Shown: positions 1 through 9,019, counted from the first letter of the stretch. The stretch is DNA of 40,256 bases from an uncultured Bacteroidota bacterium (GCA_903904855.1 CAIVEH010000026.1:1-40256), one strand, 5' to 3'. Numbers and translations: made by a program. Notes: generated by a model from the letters alone, not told the origin.

Positions 1-1480
1 AAAAAACGCTCAAAAACCAGAGGGGCTGAATAGTAACCTTTGTTTGCTCTTTCAGGTTGTCGAAAAGAAATTTCCTTTCATCATCGGTAGTGGTTTCATC
101 TTCTATAATATCAATCATCGCAGGTATCCTGGCAATAGGTCCCCGTAGGTCATGGCCTATCACCGAGAATAATTTGTCCTTCATTGAATTAAGTTCTTCC
201 AATTGCCTGTGCTGGATTGCCAGTTGTTTATTAAGCTTTTTAGCTTTGCCCCAGTAGAAAAATAACCCCAGCAAAAATGCAATCAGGACAGATGCAATCA
301 ATTCAAGCTCATGCCGCTGGCGAACATTGTGTTTGATCAGTGTTTCCAGTTCCCTGATTTGCTGATTTGTTTCGAGCTGCCAGGAAGAACCAATATTTGC
401 AATTTCTTTGGTTTTATCGATATTGAAAACGGTGTCTGTAAGGTTTTGCTTTTCTCTCAGTGCGGCCAGGGCTTCCTTAAATTTCCCTTGTTGCTCCAGC
501 AAGGAGGCTATATCACCATAAACATTGGCAAGGGAAACCTTGCTTTGTATCCTTTCAGCAAGTTCCTTAGCTTTCATCAGATATTGCATCGCTGAATCAG
601 GCTCGGATTTCTCTTTTATCCTTGCAATCTCCATCAAAAAATTCGATTGAAATTCGGGCATATTATTAGTCATTGCTGCCGATAATCCCTTCTGCAAATA
701 ATTAATAGCCGTATCTAATGCACCTTTACTCTGGTAATACTCGCCCAGGTATAACAGGCTTTCACTATGGGAAGCAAGGAGTTCCGGCTTTCCGCTTTCA
801 TTCAAAGCTTTAAGAAACATCTGCAAGGCAGAATCCTGTTTTCCCTGTCCGGCATACCATACACCAATAGCGTTGTATAAATAAATAGTCGCATCCGTAA
901 GCGGCGTTTTATTACTGACCTCAACTCCTTTGCTGAAATACCTCCACGCATTATCCTTATCATTCATAAGGATATAAATATTGCCAAGATTCATATAATT
1001 GAGTAACAGGCCATGGTAGTCAGTTACTGAGTCATATATCTTTAGAGCATCAATGAAATATTTAGTAGCAACATTGTAGTTACCTTTATTGGCCTCCATT
1101 GTACCCAGGTTATGGGTTATTTCTGCCACACCTTTAAGGTCCTTGTTTTCGCGATAGATTTTTAGGGCTTTCAATGCCCTTGTTTTGCCTAAGTCTATCC
1201 TCCCCTGATTTTCATCAATTACCGAGAGCTTGGTAAGTATTCTTGCAGTTCCTAAATCATATTTACTGGATCTGGCAAAATCCATAGCTTGCTCAGCATA
1301 CCAGTTTACCGAGTCCAGATTCTTTTCAGAATAGTAAGTAAGGATTTTTACGTATGCATCAATCTTATCTTCCTTCCTGGCTGACTTGCCAGATAAAGAA
1401 ATCAATTGACCTATAGTCTCCTGGGCAGACAATAAAACTGGCATCAATAGAAAAAAGCCAATTACAGGTAAAAATTTCAT
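1..1480 (-). CDS. TPR-repeat sensor histidine kinase, 5' part (runs off the window edge)
   Basis: The reading frame is open from an ATG at 1478-1480 to position 1, so only about 493 residues are visible. It begins with a cleavable signal peptide (MKFLPVIGFFLLMPVLLSAQ). Tetratricopeptide-like helical repeats with NLG and YLGEYY signatures follow to about residue 370. A transmembrane helix lies near residues 393-415, then a coiled-coil linker and a dimerisation/phosphoacceptor box, FSVIGHDLRGP, with His443 as the probable phosphorylated residue. The ATP-binding domain lies outside the window. This architecture is typical of Bacteroidota periplasmic-TPR histidine kinases; the ligand and partner regulator cannot be told from here. 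The gene diverges from bioB, and a perfect TAnnTTTG element sits 22 nt upstream of its start. The family assignment is firm and the signal sensed is unknown. Confidence 0.9.
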   Translation of the reverse strand, partial: MKFLPVIGFFLLMPVLLSAQETIGQLISLSGKSARKEDKIDAYVKILTYYSEKNLDSVNWYAEQAMDFARSSKYDLGTARILTKLSVIDENQGRIDLGKTRALKALKIYRENKDLKGVAEITHNLGTMEANKGNYNVATKYFIDALKIYDSVTDYHGLLLNYMNLGNIYILMNDKDNAWRYFSKGVEVSNKTPLTDATIYLYNAIGVWYAGQGKQDSALQMFLKALNESGKPELLASHSESLLYLGEYYQSKGALDTAINYLQKGLSAAMTNNMPEFQSNFLMEIARIKEKSEPDSAMQYLMKAKELAERIQSKVSLANVYGDIASLLEQQGKFKEALAALREKQNLTDTVFNIDKTKEIANIGSSWQLETNQQIRELETLIKHNVRQRHELELIASVLIAFLLGLFFYWGKAKKLNKQLAIQHRQLEELNSMKDKLFSVIGHDLRGPIARIPAMIDIIEDETTTDDERKFLFDNLKEQTKVTIQPLWFLSVF

Positions 1481-1501
1481 TCAGATTGTTTAAGTAATCT
1501 A

Positions 1502-1509
1502 CAAAAGTA
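1502..1509 (-). promoter_or_regulatory. Candidate -7 promoter element of the histidine kinase gene
   Basis: The minus strand reads TACTTTTG, a perfect match to the Bacteroidota -7 consensus TAnnTTTG. It ends 21 nt before the ATG at 1480. No convincing -33 TTTG is visible at the expected spacing, so this is a motif match only. Confidence 0.5.
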
Positions 1510-1699
1510 GCACAATATTATAAACGCTTGTTAACAATTGTGCACATAAATACATATAAAATAATTTAAAACGAAAATAAACATAAATAATATATCGTTT
1601 ATTTCATGTTTAATAGTGGTGATAATGAATGCTTGCTAACTTTATTTTCTAGTTCTCTTAAAATCTGATAGTTTCGCCAAATAATAAGTGGAAACAAAC

Positions 1700-2707
1700 A
1701 TGAATGATATCCGTCATAACTGGACAAAGGAAGAAATTACCGAAATATATGAAAGACCATTAATTGGGCTTATTCTTGATGCAGCAGATATGCATCGCCG
1801 CTATCATAAGGTTGGCGAAGTGCAGATCAGCAGCCTACTATCTGTAAAAACCGGTGGATGTTCTGAAGATTGCGGTTATTGCCCCCAGGCAGCCAGGTAT
1901 CAGACAGGAGTGAAAGTGCAGGCATTGATGAAAACTGACGAAGTAGTGGCAGCTGCAAAAAGTGCCAAAGCCGGAGGAGCCTCCAGGTTTTGTATGGGTG
2001 CAGCCTGGAGAGAAGTTAGGGATAATACCGACTTTGACCGGGTGCTGGAAATAGTAAAAGAGGTTAACAAACTGGAGATGGAAGTATGTTGCACTCTGGG
2101 TATGCTAAATGAATACCAAGCTGAAAGGCTGGCTGAAGCAGGCTTATATGCTTACAATCACAATATAGATACCTCTGAAGAACATTATCATGAGGTTATT
2201 ACAACACGTACTTATGATGACCGGCTCAATACCCTGGAGCATGTAAGAAAAGCCGGGATTTCTGTTTGCAGTGGCGGCATAATAGGACTGGGAGAAACGG
2301 ATGAAGACCGGGCAGGCATGTTGCTTACATTGGTAAATCTGCCTGAACATCCGGGATCAGTACCAATTAATGCACTGGTACCTGTGGCCGGTACACCTCT
2401 TGGCGAGAATAACAGGGTTCCTTTTGATGACCTGGTTCGTATGGTTGCCACCGCAAGAATATTGATGCCCCGTTCTGCAGTCAGGTTATCAGCCGGAAGG
2501 CTTGAACTTTCGGTGGCAGAGCAGGGAATGTGTTTCCTGGCTGGCGCTAATTCTATATTTGCAGGCGATAAACTGCTTACCACTGCCAACCCTGAGTTTA
2601 ATGCTGATGTAGCCATGTTCCGCACTCTTGGGCTAAGGCCCAAGGCAGCATTTGCCGATGGCCACCCTAAAAACAGAGAGAAAGCAATAGCACATGAACC
2701 CTGTTGA
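1700..2707 (+). CDS. bioB: Biotin synthase
   Basis: A radical SAM enzyme that inserts sulfur into dethiobiotin, the last step of biotin synthesis. The [4Fe-4S] cysteine motif C-x3-C-x2-C is present in GGCSEDCGYC (Cys54, 58 and 61 counted from the chosen start). The family motif YNHNIDTSEEHY and the conserved LSAGR (arginine ligand of the second cluster) are also visible. I chose the ATG at 1700 (335 aa); an in-frame GTG at 1688 would add four residues. Full length for the family. Its 3' end overlaps bioF by 14 bases, which points to co-transcription and translational coupling. A weak -7-like TAGTTTCG lies at 1669-1676. Confidence 0.97.
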   Translation: MNDIRHNWTKEEITEIYERPLIGLILDAADMHRRYHKVGEVQISSLLSVKTGGCSEDCGYCPQAARYQTGVKVQALMKTDEVVAAAKSAKAGGASRFCMGAAWREVRDNTDFDRVLEIVKEVNKLEMEVCCTLGMLNEYQAERLAEAGLYAYNHNIDTSEEHYHEVITTRTYDDRLNTLEHVRKAGISVCSGGIIGLGETDEDRAGMLLTLVNLPEHPGSVPINALVPVAGTPLGENNRVPFDDLVRMVATARILMPRSAVRLSAGRLELSVAEQGMCFLAGANSIFAGDKLLTTANPEFNADVAMFRTLGLRPKAAFADGHPKNREKAIAHEPC

Positions 2708-3830
2708 GCAATATCTTGCCTCCCGGCTTGAAGAAAGAAAAGTGGCCGGCAATTTAAGAAAGCTCAGTACACACAGGGCAACTGTTGATTTTTATTCCAA
2801 CGACTATCTGGGTTTTGTAACTAGTGGGATACTGGCTGATGAACTGCAGAGATCATCGCTGAATATTAAACCGGCGACAGGCTCTACCGGTTCCCGTTTA
2901 TTATCAGGCAATACTACTCTGGCCGAAAATCTGGAAAAAAACATTGCGGCATTTCACAAAGCCGAAGCTGCTCTGCTGTTCAATTCAGGCTATGATGCCA
3001 ATGTTGGTTTACTGTCATGCATTTCCAGCAGGCATACTACAATTCTATCCGATGAACTGTGCCATGCCAGTCTGATTGATGGTATAAGGCTGAGCCAGTG
3101 CAGCCGGAAATATAAATTTGCACACAATAACCTGGAAGAACTGGAATCACAATTAAAAAAGCACATTAATGATGGGCCTGTAATAGTAGTTGCAGAATCC
3201 GTTTATTCCATGGATGGCGATATGGCTCCTCTGAAAGAAATGGCAGATTTATGCATTAGCCATGGCGCTCAGCTTATTGTGGATGAAGCTCATGCCACCG
3301 GGCTATTCGGAGACAAAGGCGAAGGACTGGTATGTGCATCCGGGTTGCAGGATAAAGTGTTTGCAAGGATAAATACATTCGGCAAAGCTCTGGGATGTCA
3401 TGGAGCAGTCGTTCTGGGCAGCAATCTTTTACAGCATTATCTTGTCAATTTTGCAAGGACGTTTATCTATACCACAGCACTTCCGGAACACTCTTTGCTT
3501 GCCATAGAGAGCGCTTACCGGTATATGAACAGCAATAACTTTACAAACCAGCCATTACACGATTTAATTGCCTTCTTCAGAAATGCCATTAAGGAAAGCA
3601 GAATGAATGGATGGACCGACAGTACCAGCCCCATACAGGCACTGATTGCAGGTGATAACATCCGGTGCAAACAACTTGCCATAAAGCTACAGGAAGCCGG
3701 ATTACAGGTTAATGCGATCCTACACCCTACAGTACCGGCAGGTATGGAGCGGCTAAGGGTTTGCCTGCACGCATTCAACACAAAAGAGGAAGTGGCAAGA
3801 CTTTTCCAAGTACTTGCTACTGAATATTAA
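2694..3830 (+). CDS. bioF: 8-amino-7-oxononanoate synthase
   Basis: A PLP enzyme of the alpha-oxoamine synthase family that condenses pimeloyl thioester with L-alanine to give KAPA. It has 378 residues, near the usual length. Visible landmarks are the substrate/cofactor segment GSTGSRLLSG, the PLP-pyridine aspartate motif VDEAHATG, and the Schiff-base lysine in FGKALGCHGA (Lys231). The ATG lies inside the end of bioB with a 14-base overlap. The gene ends 2 nt before the stop of the oppositely oriented adenylate cyclase, leaving no room for a terminator. No bioC, bioH or other pimeloyl-making gene is in the window. Confidence 0.96.
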   Translation: MNPVEQYLASRLEERKVAGNLRKLSTHRATVDFYSNDYLGFVTSGILADELQRSSLNIKPATGSTGSRLLSGNTTLAENLEKNIAAFHKAEAALLFNSGYDANVGLLSCISSRHTTILSDELCHASLIDGIRLSQCSRKYKFAHNNLEELESQLKKHINDGPVIVVAESVYSMDGDMAPLKEMADLCISHGAQLIVDEAHATGLFGDKGEGLVCASGLQDKVFARINTFGKALGCHGAVVLGSNLLQHYLVNFARTFIYTTALPEHSLLAIESAYRYMNSNNFTNQPLHDLIAFFRNAIKESRMNGWTDSTSPIQALIAGDNIRCKQLAIKLQEAGLQVNAILHPTVPAGMERLRVCLHAFNTKEEVARLFQVLATEY

Positions 3831-3832
3831 AT

Positions 3833-5344
3833 TCAGCTCCTTTTGTCGAGGTAATACATATTAATACACCCCTTGTTTTTAGCTTCAATTTTCCCCCTGT
3901 GAATGCAATTGAAGTTATCTTTTATTAAATGGTAGGTAGATTCAGAAATATTGATTTTTCCTTCTTCACTGTTTTGTTCAATCCGTGATGCAACATTTAC
4001 AGTGTCTCCCCATATATCGTAAGAAAATTTGGTGACGCCTACGATTCCTGCAACCACATTGCCACTGTTTATGCCTAACCTGATACCAAATGTTTTGTTG
4101 CCTTGCTGCAGTTTTCGCTGGTACATAAAATCCCTTATTTCTAAAGCTGCCGCTGCAATGTCAATGGCGTGGCCCGGATTAGCCACTGGCAGACCTGAAA
4201 CGGCCATATAGGAATCACCTATAGTTTTAATTTTCTCAATCTGGTATCTGGCTAATATATCGTCAAATGCTTTGAAGCATATATGCAGTTCTCCCACCAA
4301 TACCTGAGGCGACATTTGCTCTGCTGCCGAGGTGAAGCTTACAAAGTCGGTAAAGAGTACAGTTACATCAAAAAAATGCTTTGCATCGGCATACCCTTTT
4401 GCCTTTAGTTCCTCAGCAACTTCAGCCGGAAGAATATTCAGTAGAAGATCTTCTGACCTTTTCTTTTCTTTTACCAATGCACGGTTGAATTTCTTCTGAA
4501 TAATAATAGTCCGGTAAGCCAGGATAGAAATTACCAGTAAAGCAATCAAGCCCAGAATATAAAAATAACGTTCACGGTTCTTTTGTTCCATGTCCCTGAT
4601 ATTTTTATCAAGCTCATTTTTTTGCAATTGCAGATTAGTCTTCTGCAATGCAAGCCTGCTTGCCTGAAAATCAAGCTGGCTTTGTTGCAATTTCAGATTC
4701 GCGGCCTGTAGCGCTTTGTCCCGTTCTGATAGTATCAGTGTATGGTTGGTTTTCTCAAGTTGGTTTTGTTTTTCATTCAACTCAATCGACTTATTCTCCA
4801 GATGCTTTTCTACAACCTCCTTTCCGGTTATTAATGAATCTACGCGCCTGCCAAATTTATATACCAGGTGCTTCTGCTCTATTTTAAGTGCTTTTTTAGA
4901 ATTACGTTTCAAAGAGATCATTTTTCGGTAGCTATCCAGCGCACCAGCTACATTTCCTGCCAGGTTCTGTGCAGCGCTTAGCGTTTTATAAGCCTTTTTC
5001 ATCAGGTTGATATCACCTGAAACTTCACCTGAGCTTATTGAACGATTCAGGCAGTCAATAGCCTTATTTATATTTATTGTCTGGTCTTTGGAAACCGAAT
5101 CACCTGGCACGAAATTCTCTAAAGGCTGCTTTGCTATTTTCAGGTAAATTTCACCGAGGTTCCTATAGCTATAAGCCATAATTGCGGTATCCTTCTTTTC
5201 TGTAGCGGTTTTCAGGATTTTATATTCGCATTTCAACGCTTCGGTTAGTTGTCGCAACTGCTGGTTTGCATTGGTTTCTTTTTTCTCCTGTGCATGTCCT
5301 GCAAAGGGTATCAGAAATAAAATAGCAAGTATGAGTTTATCCAT
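3833..5344 (-). CDS. Class III adenylate cyclase with TPR-like sensor region
   Basis: A membrane cyclase that should make cAMP from ATP in the cytoplasm. It starts with a signal peptide (MDKLILAILFLIPFAGHAQ). A TPR-like helical region and a long Gln/Leu-rich coiled coil (about residues 165-258) follow, then one transmembrane helix (about 261-283) and a C-terminal CHD catalytic domain. All key residues are present: metal-binding Asp333 (FTDF) and Asp377 (GDSYM), adenine-specifying Lys373 and Asp443, and transition-state Asn450 and Arg454 in NVASR. The Lys/Asp pair argues for adenylate rather than guanylate cyclase. The gene lies antisense between bioF and bioD. Its start codon is preceded by a perfect 16-bp inverted repeat (5348-5396). 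The periplasmic TPR plus membrane plus cyclase layout parallels the histidine kinase at the left edge, with the output domain swapped. Confidence 0.93.
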   Translation of the reverse strand: MDKLILAILFLIPFAGHAQEKKETNANQQLRQLTEALKCEYKILKTATEKKDTAIMAYSYRNLGEIYLKIAKQPLENFVPGDSVSKDQTININKAIDCLNRSISSGEVSGDINLMKKAYKTLSAAQNLAGNVAGALDSYRKMISLKRNSKKALKIEQKHLVYKFGRRVDSLITGKEVVEKHLENKSIELNEKQNQLEKTNHTLILSERDKALQAANLKLQQSQLDFQASRLALQKTNLQLQKNELDKNIRDMEQKNRERYFYILGLIALLVISILAYRTIIIQKKFNRALVKEKKRSEDLLLNILPAEVAEELKAKGYADAKHFFDVTVLFTDFVSFTSAAEQMSPQVLVGELHICFKAFDDILARYQIEKIKTIGDSYMAVSGLPVANPGHAIDIAAAALEIRDFMYQRKLQQGNKTFGIRLGINSGNVVAGIVGVTKFSYDIWGDTVNVASRIEQNSEEGKINISESTYHLIKDNFNCIHRGKIEAKNKGCINMYYLDKRS

Positions 5345-5347
5345 GGT

Positions 5348-5396
5348 AAAATAATTTCAGATGAATTTTAAAACCAGGAACATCTGAAATTATTTT
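5348..5396. repeat. Perfect 16-bp inverted repeat at the adenylate cyclase start codon
   Basis: The left arm AAAATAATTTCAGATG (5348-5363) and right arm CATCTGAAATTATTTT (5381-5396) are exact reverse complements separated by 17 nt. The nearer arm ends 3 nt from the cyclase ATG (5342-5344, minus strand). In mRNA it would place a 16-bp hairpin directly against the start codon. As DNA it could be a dimeric operator. Its role is inferred. Confidence 0.75.
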
Positions 5397-5603
5397 TTCA
5401 GCAGGTGCAGCTTGGATTTGTTGCTTCCTGAGAGTGAAGCATCTTGGGATTATAGTAAAAATAAGCATTTCTACACTAATTTTGACACTGATGTTATCCA
5501 ATTTACCAAAGAAATTTAAAGGTTTGCTGCCTACCAAGGCAGAGTGGGCTAAAATTATGAAGCTGCAGATGATACAAAATTAAGAGCAACCCTTATCCGC
5601 ATA

Positions 5604-6230
5604 ATGATCCAATCAATAGCAATAGCAGGCATTCACACAGGTATTGGCAAAACAATAGCATCGGCAGTAATAGCCGAAGCTATCGGAGCTGACTATTGGA
5701 AACCGGTGCAGGCGGGAGCAGAAGAACGAGATGCAGTTACAGTGCAACAGTTACTTACCAATGGCGAAACCAGAGTGCATAAAGAAGCTATTGTTTTATC
5801 CCAGCCTATGTCTCCTCATGCCGCTGCCGCTATCGATGATATAGTCGTTGATTATACAAAATTCATCTGGCCACAAAGTAAAAATAAGCTCATAGTTGAA
5901 ACAGCCGGTGGCCTTTTATCGCCCATGTCATCTTCCACCACAATGGCCGATTTTATAAGCCACTATAAGTTGCCGGTAATTCTTATTGCTCAGAATTATC
6001 TCGGCAGCATCAACCATACTTTGTTAACCCTCGAAGTATTGAAAAGCAGAGGAATAAAATTGCTGGGGCTGGTAATGAATGGCGCCGCCAATACTTCATC
6101 TGAATCTTTCATTGAGGAATATAGCCATGTACCTATAATTGCCCGGATAACTCATATCGATATTGCTGATAATCACAACATAGTAAAATGCGCAACTACG
6201 ATCCGGCCTCATATACTGAGATATGTTTAG
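5604..6230 (+). CDS. bioD: Dethiobiotin synthetase
   Basis: An ATP-dependent cytoplasmic enzyme that closes the ureido ring of dethiobiotin from DAPA and CO2. At 208 residues it has the usual length. The N-terminal P-loop GIHTGIGKT (residues 9-17) and the following WKPVQAG segment (catalytic Lys32) are diagnostic, and VETAGGLLSPM matches the family's central motif. bioA follows after 31 bp in the same direction, so the two probably form one transcript. The pair is separated from bioB-bioF by the antisense cyclase and 259 bp of intergenic DNA, so a second promoter is likely; only a one-mismatch -7-like AAGGTTTG was seen, near 5518. Confidence 0.95.
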   Translation: MIQSIAIAGIHTGIGKTIASAVIAEAIGADYWKPVQAGAEERDAVTVQQLLTNGETRVHKEAIVLSQPMSPHAAAAIDDIVVDYTKFIWPQSKNKLIVETAGGLLSPMSSSTTMADFISHYKLPVILIAQNYLGSINHTLLTLEVLKSRGIKLLGLVMNGAANTSSESFIEEYSHVPIIARITHIDIADNHNIVKCATTIRPHILRYV

Positions 6231-6261
6231 TTTTGGCCTTCAATTCAACCATTCAGTTTAA

Positions 6262-7533
6262 ATGTCCACAATAAAAGAGCGCGACAGGCAGGTGATCTGG
6301 CATCCCTATACAGCAATGAAAGCCTGGCCCGAGGCTATAGCAATTGTAAAAGGAGAAGGTGTTTATCTCATTGACGAAAACGATAACTGGTACATAGATG
6401 CCATATCTTCGTGGTGGGTCAATCTGCATGGCCATGCACATCCTTATTTAGCGCAGAGAGTAAGTGAGCAGATAGCCTTGCTGGAGCATTGCATGTTTGC
6501 GGGGTTCACACACGAACCTGCTGTAAGACTGGCAGAGCGACTACTGGAGATATTACCCGAAGGCTTAAAAAAGGTCTTTTATTCCGACAATGGTTCTACA
6601 GCAGTAGAAGTAGCTATAAAAATGGCGTTGCAATACTGGACAAACAAAGGCATAAAAAAGAATAAACTGCTGGCTTTGCAAAACGCTTATCATGGCGATA
6701 CATTCGGCGCAATGGCAGTAAGCGGAAGAAGTGTTTTTACTGAAGCATTTACTGATTTCCTTTTTGAGGTTGATTTTATTCCCTTCCCCGATAAACAGGA
6801 TAGCTCTTACAGTCTTGCAACCCTTGAAAGATTGCTGCAGAATGGCGATGTAGCTGCCTTTATTGTGGAACCACTGGTGCAAGGCTCAGCCGGTATGCAA
6901 ATGTATGATGCCGATACCCTGGAATTGTATTTCAGCCTGTGCCGCAAATATGGAACACTTATTATTGCTGATGAAGTAATGACAGGATTTGGCCGCACCG
7001 GGCCACTTTTTGCCTGCGATTACATTCACACGCACCCCGATATTATTTGCCTCTCCAAAGGCCTTACCGGTGGCGCTATGCCAATGGGCGTTACTGCAAC
7101 AACTCAGGATATTTTTGATGCCTTTTATGATGATGATAAGTTGAAAATGCTCTACCACGGCCACTCCTATACCGCCAACCCCACCATCTGTGCCGCAGCA
7201 CTTGCCAGCCTCGATTTATTGCTGCAGGATAGTTGCACCGAAAACAGGAAAAGGATCATTAAAGCACATGCCGCATTTGCGGCATCCATTTCAAACCATC
7301 CTGCTGTTGCTGACATCAGGCAAATGGGAACAATCATTGCTATAGAAATTGCAACTGAAACACCATCTTATCACAACAGCCTGCGAGATGTGATGTATCG
7401 TTTTTTTCTGAGCAAAAAAATAATCATGCGCCCTCTTGGTAATATTATTTACATCCTGCCACCGTATTGTATCAGTGATGAAGAACTGGATTATATTTAT
7501 CGTTCTATAACGGAATTGCTAGGCTCATTATAA
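6262..7533 (+). CDS. bioA: Adenosylmethionine-8-amino-7-oxononanoate aminotransferase
   Basis: A class III PLP aminotransferase that converts KAPA to DAPA with S-adenosylmethionine as amino donor. It has 423 residues, typical for BioA. Recognisable signatures are the N-terminal WHPYTAM, SSWWVNLHGHAHP, the phosphate-binding FYSDNGSTAVEVAIKMA, the aspartate in IIADEVMTGFGRTG, and the PLP lysine in LSKGLTGG (Lys266). The order bioD then bioA with 31 bp between them supports one operon. No terminator hairpin was found in the 277 bp downstream, which is AT-rich and otherwise featureless up to the dxr promoter element. Confidence 0.97.
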   Translation: MSTIKERDRQVIWHPYTAMKAWPEAIAIVKGEGVYLIDENDNWYIDAISSWWVNLHGHAHPYLAQRVSEQIALLEHCMFAGFTHEPAVRLAERLLEILPEGLKKVFYSDNGSTAVEVAIKMALQYWTNKGIKKNKLLALQNAYHGDTFGAMAVSGRSVFTEAFTDFLFEVDFIPFPDKQDSSYSLATLERLLQNGDVAAFIVEPLVQGSAGMQMYDADTLELYFSLCRKYGTLIIADEVMTGFGRTGPLFACDYIHTHPDIICLSKGLTGGAMPMGVTATTQDIFDAFYDDDKLKMLYHGHSYTANPTICAAALASLDLLLQDSCTENRKRIIKAHAAFAASISNHPAVADIRQMGTIIAIEIATETPSYHNSLRDVMYRFFLSKKIIMRPLGNIIYILPPYCISDEELDYIYRSITELLGSL

Positions 7534-7765
7534 ATATCTACTTTACAAGGTAATATTTTTTAATTCTATTATTTATCAAACTTGCATGTAAGGCTGATGT
7601 AATTCCGGTAATTTCAATGGATATTTCAGTACAGTACGATTGGTTTTCTTATAATAACAAATAAAATATTATATCGTTTCTTTAGCAGGAGTCGTTGCAT
7701 GCCACTAAATTGTAGTATATATTTCTCTTCTTATTCTTTTAACTTATTTCCCTTTTAGTTTTTAA

Positions 7766-7773
7766 TATCTTTG
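7766..7773 (+). promoter_or_regulatory. Candidate -7 promoter element of dxr
   Basis: TATCTTTG matches TAnnTTTG exactly and lies 37 nt upstream of the dxr ATG, in an AT-rich intergenic region. The -33 element is not obvious. Confidence 0.5.
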
Positions 7774-7810
7774 GGGTTCGGAATATTTGAATTTTTAAAT
7801 TTTTGGGTGC

Positions 7811-8980
7811 ATGAAGCGTTTAGCGATATTGGGGTCAACAGGATCGGTTGGCACGCAGGCATTAGAAGTGGTGGCTGCGCATCCTGATCTGTTTGAAGTG
7901 GAGGTGCTGAGCGCGCATAGTAATGCAACCCTGCTTATAGAGCAGGCAAGGAAGTTTAAACCCAATGCGGTTGTAGTAACCGATGAAACAAAATATAAAG
8001 AGGTAAAGGATGCTCTGCTTATGCTACCCATAAAGGTGTTTGCAGGTCAGCAGGCTTTGTGCGATGTGGTTCGGTGGGAAAGTGTAGATACCGTACTTGG
8101 AGCAATATTAGGCTTTGCTGGTCTGCAGAGCGTACTGGCGGCAATAGAAGCCGGTAAGCGCATAGCGCTTGCCAATAAAGAAACCCTTGTAGTAGCCGGC
8201 GAGCTGGTAATGCAGAAGGCTATTGAAAACAAAGCGTTGATAATACCGGTCGATAGTGAACACTCTGCAATTTTTCAGTGCCTGGTGGGCGAGGATATGG
8301 ATACGGTGGAGAAAATGATCCTTACTGCTTCAGGAGGGCCTTTCCTTGGCCGCAAACCCAATTACCTGGTGAATGTAAAGGCCAGTCATGCCCTGCAGCA
8401 CCCAAACTGGAGCATGGGCGCCAAAATAAGTATCGACAGCGCTACACTAATGAACAAAGGGCTGGAGATAATTGAGGCAAAATGGCTATTCGGGCTGCAG
8501 AACGACCAGATTGATGTGGTGATCCACTCGCAATCAGTGATTCACTCCATGGTGCAGTTTACAGATGGTTCTATCAAAGCGCAGATGGGCCTGCCCGATA
8601 TGAAACTACCTATACAATATGCACTTGCTTTTCCGCAGCGTATCCATAATAACTACAAGCGTCTTGATTTTAAAGATTTTCCGAAACTAACATTTGAGCC
8701 TGCCGATTATAAAACTTTCCGTAATCTTGCCATCGCAAAAGAGGTGTTGTACAAGGGTGGTAATGCGGCATGTGTTATGAATGCGGCAAATGAAATGGTG
8801 GTACATGCTTTTTTGCAGAATAAAGTAGGCTTCCTGGAGATGAGCGATATGATAGAAAAGACACTGGAGCAGGTGCCATTTATTGAGCATCCCGGCCTGG
8901 ACGATTATAAAGAGAGCGATGCCGAGGCAAGAGTTTTTGCAACAGAGTTTATTAAGAAAAGCCAGTTGTCTATTTATTAG
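7811..8980 (+). CDS. dxr: 1-deoxy-D-xylulose 5-phosphate reductoisomerase
   Basis: Catalyses the second step of the MEP isoprenoid pathway, making MEP from DXP with NADPH and a divalent metal. It has 389 residues, the normal length. The N-terminal nucleotide-binding motif LAILGSTGSVGTQAL, the metal and substrate loop VDSEHSAIFQCL, TASGGPF, and the conserved NKGLEIIEAKWLF block are all present. The ATG at 7811 is the natural start because the nucleotide-binding strand begins at once. rseP follows in the same direction after 160 bp that contain two heptad-repeat blocks. Co-occurrence of dxr and rseP is common in bacteria. Confidence 0.97.
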   Translation: MKRLAILGSTGSVGTQALEVVAAHPDLFEVEVLSAHSNATLLIEQARKFKPNAVVVTDETKYKEVKDALLMLPIKVFAGQQALCDVVRWESVDTVLGAILGFAGLQSVLAAIEAGKRIALANKETLVVAGELVMQKAIENKALIIPVDSEHSAIFQCLVGEDMDTVEKMILTASGGPFLGRKPNYLVNVKASHALQHPNWSMGAKISIDSATLMNKGLEIIEAKWLFGLQNDQIDVVIHSQSVIHSMVQFTDGSIKAQMGLPDMKLPIQYALAFPQRIHNNYKRLDFKDFPKLTFEPADYKTFRNLAIAKEVLYKGGNAACVMNAANEMVVHAFLQNKVGFLEMSDMIEKTLEQVPFIEHPGLDDYKESDAEARVFATEFIKKSQLSIY

Positions 8981-8984
8981 TATA

Positions 8985-9019
8985 TAGTCTTTAGTACTTA
9001 GTCTAAAGACTTTAAAGAC
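8985..9019. repeat. Heptanucleotide-phased repeat block 1 with hairpin
   Basis: Five consecutive 7-mers (TAGTCTT, TAGTACT, TAGTCTA, AAGACTT, TAAAGAC) start 4 nt after the dxr stop. The block also folds: AGTCTTTAG (8986-8994) and CTAAAGACT (9003-9011) are perfect 9-bp arms with an 8-nt loop, so it might act as the dxr transcript end. The origin of the repeat family is not known to me. Confidence 0.6.

Noticed and set aside
1528-1537. Palindrome TTGTTAACAA upstream of bioB, resembling a BirA half-site
   Set aside because: A BirA operator needs two TTGTTAAC-type halves 14-16 bp apart. The second half is missing here, so it is more likely an AT-rich chance palindrome between the divergent genes.
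5337-5537. 66-codon minus-strand open frame overlapping the inverted repeat before the cyclase
   Set aside because: It overlaps the cyclase start, has no family resemblance, and its codons run through the inverted repeat. Taken as non-coding.
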